From the NCBI GenBank assembly GCA_003490145.1, contig QULQ01000015.1, positions 1-64,000 of the forward strand: a DNA stretch of 64,000 nucleotides, read 5' to 3'. A model generated the notes under the pieces. It did not search any database, was not told the DNA's origin, and saw only the letters and a list, made by a program, of their open reading frames with translations. The DNA is from Lachnospiraceae bacterium OM04-12BH (GTDB lineage: Bacteria; Bacillota; Clostridia; Lachnospirales; Lachnospiraceae). Within the stretch, counting starts at the first letter, position 1; each line of letters begins with the position of its first letter. Shown one piece after another: positions 59,664 through 64,000 of the stretch. The position numbers and the translations under genes were made by a program.

Positions 59664-60998
59664 ATGCATAAGCATTATACAAAGGAAGATATTATGGAGC
59701 TGGTACAGGATGAGGATGTGGAATTTATCAGGCTGCAGTTTACGGATATGTTCGGACAGATGAAGAATGTGGCGATCACAGTCAGCCAGCTCGGAAAGGC
59801 TCTGGATAACCGCTGCATGTTCGACGGTTCTTCCATTGAAGGCTTTGCCAGGATCGAGGAGGCTGACATGATCCTGTATCCAGATCTGGACACGCTTGCT
59901 ATTTTCCCATGGAGACCACAGCAGGGCAAGGTAGCAAGACTGATCTGCGATGTGAAGAGACCGGGAGGGGAGCCCTTTGAGGGGGATCCCAGATATGTGC
60001 TGAAAAGGGCTGTCAGGGAGGCAGCAGAGCTTGGGTATACCTTTGAGGTCGGACCGGAATGTGAGTTTTTTCTTTTTCATACAGATGAAAACGGACTGCC
60101 AACGACCATTACCCATGAAAAGGCAGGCTATTTTGACTTGGGACCTCTGGACCTTGGCGAGAATGCAAGAAGAGATATGGTCCTGACACTGGAGGATATG
60201 GGATTTATCGTAGAATCCTCCCATCATGAGATAGCACCGGCGCAGCATGAGATTGATTTCCAGTATGATGAAGCACTGGCTGCTGCGGATAATATCATGA
60301 CCTTCAAGCTGGCTGTCAAAACGATTGCAAAGCGTCATGGTCTTCACGCTACCTTTATGCCAAAGCCTAAATTCGGTGTGAATGGCTCGGGTATGCATAT
60401 CAATATGTCTCTTGCAAAGGACGGAAAGAACATTTTCTCAGATCCCTCTGATAAAAACGGACTCAGCAGGGAGGCTTACTGGTTTATCGGTGGTATCATG
60501 AAGCATATGAAAGGAATGACAGCGATCACCAATCCCCTTGTCAATTCCTACAAGAGACTTGTACCAGGCTATGAAGCGCCTGTTTATATTGCATGGAGCG
60601 CAACAAACAGAAGCCCGCTGATCAGGATCCCTTCTTCAAGAGGGGAGCATACAAGGATCGAGCTTCGCTGCCCGGATCCGTCAGCCAATCCCTATCTTGC
60701 GCTGGCAGTCTGCCTGCGCGCCGGACTTGATGGTATCGTGAACCATATTGATCCGCCGGAAAGCGTGGACTGCAATATCTTTGATCTGACAGAGGAAGAA
60801 AGAAAGAGCCGTGGCATTGAAGCAGTGCCGGCTTCCTTAAGAGAGGCTGTCAGTGAGCTGGAGAAGGATGAACTGATCAGGGAGGTTCTTGGAGTCCATA
60901 TGGCAGATAAGTACATCAGGGCGAAAAAAGAGGAATGGGAAAAGTATACCGCACAGGTCACAGAATGGGAGATCAGCCAGTATTTAAACCAGTACTAG
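59664..60998 (+). CDS. glnA: Glutamine synthetase type I
   Basis: This 444-residue enzyme has [49 protein letters not shown] and [20 protein letters not shown], all standard GSI catalytic and metal motifs. The length fits GSI-alpha, which is not adenylylated. The ANTAR regulator 23 bases downstream suggests coupled control. Confidence 0.95.
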   Translation: MHKHYTKEDIMELVQDEDVEFIRLQFTDMFGQMKNVAITVSQLGKALDNRCMFDGSSIEGFARIEEADMILYPDLDTLAIFPWRPQQGKVARLICDVKRPGGEPFEGDPRYVLKRAVREAAELGYTFEVGPECEFFLFHTDENGLPTTITHEKAGYFDLGPLDLGENARRDMVLTLEDMGFIVESSHHEIAPAQHEIDFQYDEALAAADNIMTFKLAVKTIAKRHGLHATFMPKPKFGVNGSGMHINMSLAKDGKNIFSDPSDKNGLSREAYWFIGGIMKHMKGMTAITNPLVNSYKRLVPGYEAPVYIAWSATNRSPLIRIPSSRGEHTRIELRCPDPSANPYLALAVCLRAGLDGIVNHIDPPESVDCNIFDLTEEERKSRGIEAVPASLREAVSELEKDELIREVLGVHMADKYIRAKKEEWEKYTAQVTEWEISQYLNQY

Positions 60999-61027
60999 GA
61001 AAGCTGTGATCGAGAGGAGGTGTGCTT

Positions 61028-61579
61028 ATGACCAGCGTGATCATCGCCCTTCCCAAGGCAGAGGTTGCACAGGGAATACGGAACCTGTTAGTCAGAAGCG
61101 GCATACCGGTAGCTGGCGTATGCACAACTGGAGCACAGGCACTTGCACTTGCGGATGGGCTGAATTACGGAATCGTCATATGTGGTTATAAACTGGCAGA
61201 TATGATTTATTCACAGCTGCATGAGGATCTGCCCTTTGGGTTTGAAATGCTGCTCATGGCTTCCCAGAATATCCTGGGAAGTGGTATTGTAGAAGAAGGG
61301 ATTGTCTCGGTGATAATGCCGCTGAAGGGAAATGACCTGATCAGCACAGTTGATATGATGATCCAGGCAACAGAACGGCGGAAACGCAGACAGCGGCTGA
61401 AGCCGAAGGAACGGAACCCGGAGGAGACAGCGCTGATCAGACAGGCAAAGGAGCTTCTGATGGATCGGAATCACCTGTCAGAGGAGGAGGCTCACAGATA
61501 CATTCAGAAATGCAGCATGGACAGTGGCACGAATATGGTAGAAACTGCCCAGATGGTGCTGAGTATGATGCAGGTATAA
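61028..61579 (+). CDS. ANTAR-domain response regulator-like protein
   Basis: This 183-residue protein has an N-terminal receiver-like fold with altered acidic pocket (SVIIALPKAEVAQGIRNLLV, IVICGYKLADMIY) and a C-terminal ANTAR domain (about 130-180: LIRQAKELLMDRNHLSEEEA and YIQKCSMDSGTNMVETAQMV). ANTAR proteins bind paired RNA hairpins to prevent termination. Clostridia use such proteins in nitrogen control of glutamine synthetase. ATG 61028 behind GAGGAGG is preferred. Confidence 0.88.
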   Translation: MTSVIIALPKAEVAQGIRNLLVRSGIPVAGVCTTGAQALALADGLNYGIVICGYKLADMIYSQLHEDLPFGFEMLLMASQNILGSGIVEEGIVSVIMPLKGNDLISTVDMMIQATERRKRRQRLKPKERNPEETALIRQAKELLMDRNHLSEEEAHRYIQKCSMDSGTNMVETAQMVLSMMQV

Positions 61580-61649
61580 GCATGATATATGGGTCTAAGG
61601 ACAAAAATATATAAGAACAGAAGAAAGCAGAAAAACAGGAGAAAAGATA

Positions 61650-62798
61650 ATGGGAGATTTCAGTAGTATTTACAGTGGAAGTAAAAAGCTTGGCTTTGGT
61701 CTGATGAGACTGCCGCTTTTAAATCCGGGTGATGCCGCAAGCATTGACCTTGAGCAGATGAAGCAGATGGTAGACACCTTTATAGAAAGAGGCTTTACCT
61801 ATTTTGATACAGCGTGGATGTACTGTGCCTTCAAAAGTGAAGAGGCTGTCAGGGAAGCACTGGTAAAGCGTCATGACAGAAGCACTTATACACTGGCAAC
61901 CAAGCTGCATGCAGGATATCTTAAGACAAAGGAGGATCGGGACAGGATCTTTCAGGAGCAGCTCCGTAAGACAGGTGCAGATTACTTTGACTACTATCTG
62001 ATCCATGATGTGGGAGCCCATCATTATGAGATCTATAAGGAGCTGGACTGCTTTACCTGGATTGCAGAGAAAAAGAAGCAGGGTCTGATCCGCCATATGG
62101 GATTTTCCTTCCATGACAATGCAGAGTTTCTTGATAAAGTGCTGACAGAGCACCCGGAAATGGAATTCGTACAGCTTCAGATCAATTATATTGACTGGGA
62201 CAGCGAAGGCGTACAGTCCCGGAAATGCTATGAAGTAGCCAGAAAGCATGGCAAGCCGGTCATCGTTATGGAGCCGGTGAAGGGAGGGACACTTGCCAAG
62301 GTACCGGAAGAAGTAGAAAAGGAAATGAAGACGGTACATCCGGATATGAGTATACCCTCCTGGGCGATCCGTTTCGCGGCAGGCCTTGACAATGTCATGC
62401 TGGTGCTCAGCGGTATGAGCAGCATGGAGCAGCTGCTCGACAATATCAGCTACATGGAGGACTTTAAGCCTCTGGACGATGAAGAACAGCAGGTCATCAG
62501 AAGGGCAGTGGACATCATTAACAGGGATATTGCCATTCCCTGTACAGGGTGCTCCTACTGTACGGATGGCTGTCCGAAGCATATTCCGATCCCGAAATAT
62601 TTTTCGCTTTATAATGCAGAGATGCAGAAAACAAGGGACAAGGACTGGATTTCCCACAGAGGGTACTACAGAAACCTGACAAAGACCTTCGGGAAGGCCA
62701 GTGACTGTGTGTCCTGCAGGCAGTGTGAGCGGATCTGTCCCCAGCATCTGCCCATTGCAGAGGATCTGAAAATGGTTGCAACAATGTTTGAAGGCTGA
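61650..62798 (+). CDS. Aldo/keto reductase with C-terminal ferredoxin domain
   Basis: This 382-residue protein has an AKR barrel with [31 protein letters not shown] and [10 protein letters not shown]. The C-terminal domain holds two 4Fe-4S-type clusters, [16 protein letters not shown] and [16 protein letters not shown]. The fusion is common in anaerobes. Physiological substrates are unknown. Confidence 0.9.
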   Translation: MGDFSSIYSGSKKLGFGLMRLPLLNPGDAASIDLEQMKQMVDTFIERGFTYFDTAWMYCAFKSEEAVREALVKRHDRSTYTLATKLHAGYLKTKEDRDRIFQEQLRKTGADYFDYYLIHDVGAHHYEIYKELDCFTWIAEKKKQGLIRHMGFSFHDNAEFLDKVLTEHPEMEFVQLQINYIDWDSEGVQSRKCYEVARKHGKPVIVMEPVKGGTLAKVPEEVEKEMKTVHPDMSIPSWAIRFAAGLDNVMLVLSGMSSMEQLLDNISYMEDFKPLDDEEQQVIRRAVDIINRDIAIPCTGCSYCTDGCPKHIPIPKYFSLYNAEMQKTRDKDWISHRGYYRNLTKTFGKASDCVSCRQCERICPQHLPIAEDLKMVATMFEG

Positions 62799-62799
62799 T

Positions 62800-62838
62800 T
62801 TTACATAGACTTTACATAGAATTGACCTCCACTTGACT
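62800..62838 (+). promoter_or_regulatory. Pho-box-like array upstream of the Na/Pi cotransporter
   Basis: TTTACA (62800), TTTACA (62811), TTGACC (62822) and TTGACT (62833) are spaced at exactly 11 bases, the layout of PhoP-binding direct repeats (TTnACA-N5) in Bacillus. A -10-like TATACT lies at 62859-62864, 20 bases after the last repeat, and no separate -35 is needed. The array precedes the phosphate transporter gene. Confidence 0.8.
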
Positions 62839-62924
62839 CAAACGGAAAAAAGCTCTGATATACTAAACTGGATGATACATGGATTTTACATTCTGAGGGA
62901 CAGGAACCAGTTTGGAGGAGAGAG

Positions 62925-64000
62925 ATGAGTAACACGGTACAGATTTTGTTTGGGTTGTTTGGAGGTCTTGCTGTTTTTATCTATGGCATGAACATGATGA
63001 GTGAATGCCTGCAGAAGGCGGCGGGAGAAAAAATGAAAGCCGTTCTGGCACTGCTTACGAAAAATCCGGTGCTTGGTGTACTGGCAGGCGCACTGACAAC
63101 AGCAGTACTGCAGAGCAGCAGCGCCACGACAGTCATGGCGATCGGCTTTGTCAGCGCAGGCCTGATGACGCTGCCACAGGCGATCTCTATTATTTTTGGT
63201 GCGAATATCGGAACGACGATGACAGCACAGATCATAGCATTTAAGATCAGTGATTATATTTTCCTGATCATCTTTGTGGGATTTCTGATTTCCTTTCTTT
63301 CCAGATCCGAGAGAATAAAAAATATCGGCCTTACCATTTTTGCCTTTGGACTGCTTTTCCTTGGCATAGATACTATGGGAAGTGTGATGCAGCCGCTGGC
63401 AAACAGCCCGGTGTTTACAGAGCTTTTTGACAAGGTATCGGATATACCGGTGCTTGGTGTGCTGACCGGTACGGTCATGACCCTGGTAGTACAGAGCAGT
63501 AGTGCGACGATTGCCGTTCTCCAGAACTTTGCCATTCAGCCGGGAGCTGACGGAGTGAGCAGTGTGATCGGTCTGACAGGGGCGATCCCGATCCTGCTTG
63601 GTGATAATATCGGGACTACGATCACGGCAGTGCTTGCCAGCATCGGACAGCCAAGGAATGCCAAGAGGACAGCGGCCGCGCACTGTATCTTCAATGTCAG
63701 CGGATGCCTTCTGTTTATCTGGTTTATCCGACCCTTTGCTGCCTTTATCCAGATGATCTCACCAAAGGGACCTGAGGTAGAGGTTATTTCCAGACAGATC
63801 GCCAATGCACATACCACCTTTAATATTGTGATGACTCTGATCTGGACACCGCTTTTGTTCGTTATGGTGAAGCTTGTCATGAGACTGATACCGGACAAAA
63901 AGGAGGGAGAAGGAGATCCGGCGGAGCCGGTTTATCTGGATGACAGACTGATGGCACAGCCGGCAGCCGCACTGCAGCTTGCAGCCAAGGAGATTCTCCA
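62925..64000 (+). CDS. Na/Pi cotransporter family protein (3' end outside window)
   Basis: The frame starts at ATG 62925 behind TTGGAGGAGAG and is open to the last base (358 codons). It has two inverted QSSSATT-type repeats, VLQSSSATTVMAIGFV and VVQSSSATIAVLQNF, each followed by GANIGTT or GDNIGTT, the hallmark of NptA/PhoU-domain sodium-phosphate cotransporters. The visible end enters the C-terminal cytoplasmic region that usually carries a PhoU-like domain. Phosphate control by the upstream repeats fits. Confidence 0.92.
   Translation, partial: MSNTVQILFGLFGGLAVFIYGMNMMSECLQKAAGEKMKAVLALLTKNPVLGVLAGALTTAVLQSSSATTVMAIGFVSAGLMTLPQAISIIFGANIGTTMTAQIIAFKISDYIFLIIFVGFLISFLSRSERIKNIGLTIFAFGLLFLGIDTMGSVMQPLANSPVFTELFDKVSDIPVLGVLTGTVMTLVVQSSSATIAVLQNFAIQPGADGVSSVIGLTGAIPILLGDNIGTTITAVLASIGQPRNAKRTAAAHCIFNVSGCLLFIWFIRPFAAFIQMISPKGPEVEVISRQIANAHTTFNIVMTLIWTPLLFVMVKLVMRLIPDKKEGEGDPAEPVYLDDRLMAQPAAALQLAAKEIL

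Overview
The window reads as a chromosome segment of an anaerobic Firmicute of the gut Clostridia, most likely Lachnospiraceae. Pointers are the Tn4451/Tn1549-type mobile-element genes, the maff2 target genes, a tet(32)-like ribosomal protection gene, an ANTAR regulator beside glnA, a TetM-like GTPase fused to a NYN nuclease, and strong GGAGG ribosome binding sites throughout. No rRNA, tRNA or CRISPR array was seen, and the species cannot be named from the sequence alone.

Bases 1 to about 17,200 are mobile DNA. The window opens in the right end of one element (VapE-like fragment, small ORF, large serine recombinase) that ends against the 3' half of a maff2 gene. A Phd/Doc toxin-antitoxin pair follows. 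A second maff2 gene then begins and is split after codon 43 by a complete mobilizable element of about 12.05 kb (3662-15712). Its cargo is a P-loop kinase, the tetracycline resistance gene with its leader/attenuator, an XRE regulator and a methyltransferase. Its backbone is sigma factor, HTH protein, candidate oriT, MobC, relaxase, replication initiator, DnaC-like loader, TnpW and large serine recombinase. It has no type IV secretion genes and would need a helper conjugative element. The missing maff2 3' half lies immediately right of it, followed by an AAA/DUF4143 ATPase.

Bases 17,200-30,400 are a patchwork. A trehalose-type regulator with three operators controls a PTS gene cut off after its EIIB domain and joined to an internally deleted hsdM remnant. 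Next is a tightly packed operon (19,689-26,977) of three SAM methyltransferases, an MBL-fold hydrolase, an alpha/beta hydrolase, a ketopantoate-reductase-like enzyme, three diverged L-2-amino-thiazoline-4-carboxylate-hydrolase-like proteins and two membrane proteins. Its promoter is overlapped by two GTTAG-N6-CTAAC palindromes. This is the best candidate here for an undescribed pathway. A divergent HxlR regulator/flavin reductase pair, a PPOX gene remnant, a lipoprotein and a MATE pump follow.

Bases 30,400-64,000 look like stable chromosome: a second MATE pump, methionine/sulfur metabolism (metY), an aldolase, an FNT channel, an SH3 surface protein, a ROK sugar kinase, the GTPase-nuclease fusion, membrane glycosyltransferases, a His/Cys-repeat surface protein behind a promoter-terminator leader, an amino-acid ABC transporter, hisC, a DUF368 (PopT-type) protein, hslO, nadE, a LuxR regulator, glnA with an ANTAR regulator, an iron-sulfur aldo/keto reductase, and a Na/Pi cotransporter behind a four-repeat Pho-box-like array that runs off the end. 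Coding is mostly on the plus strand with many one-to-four-base overlaps.
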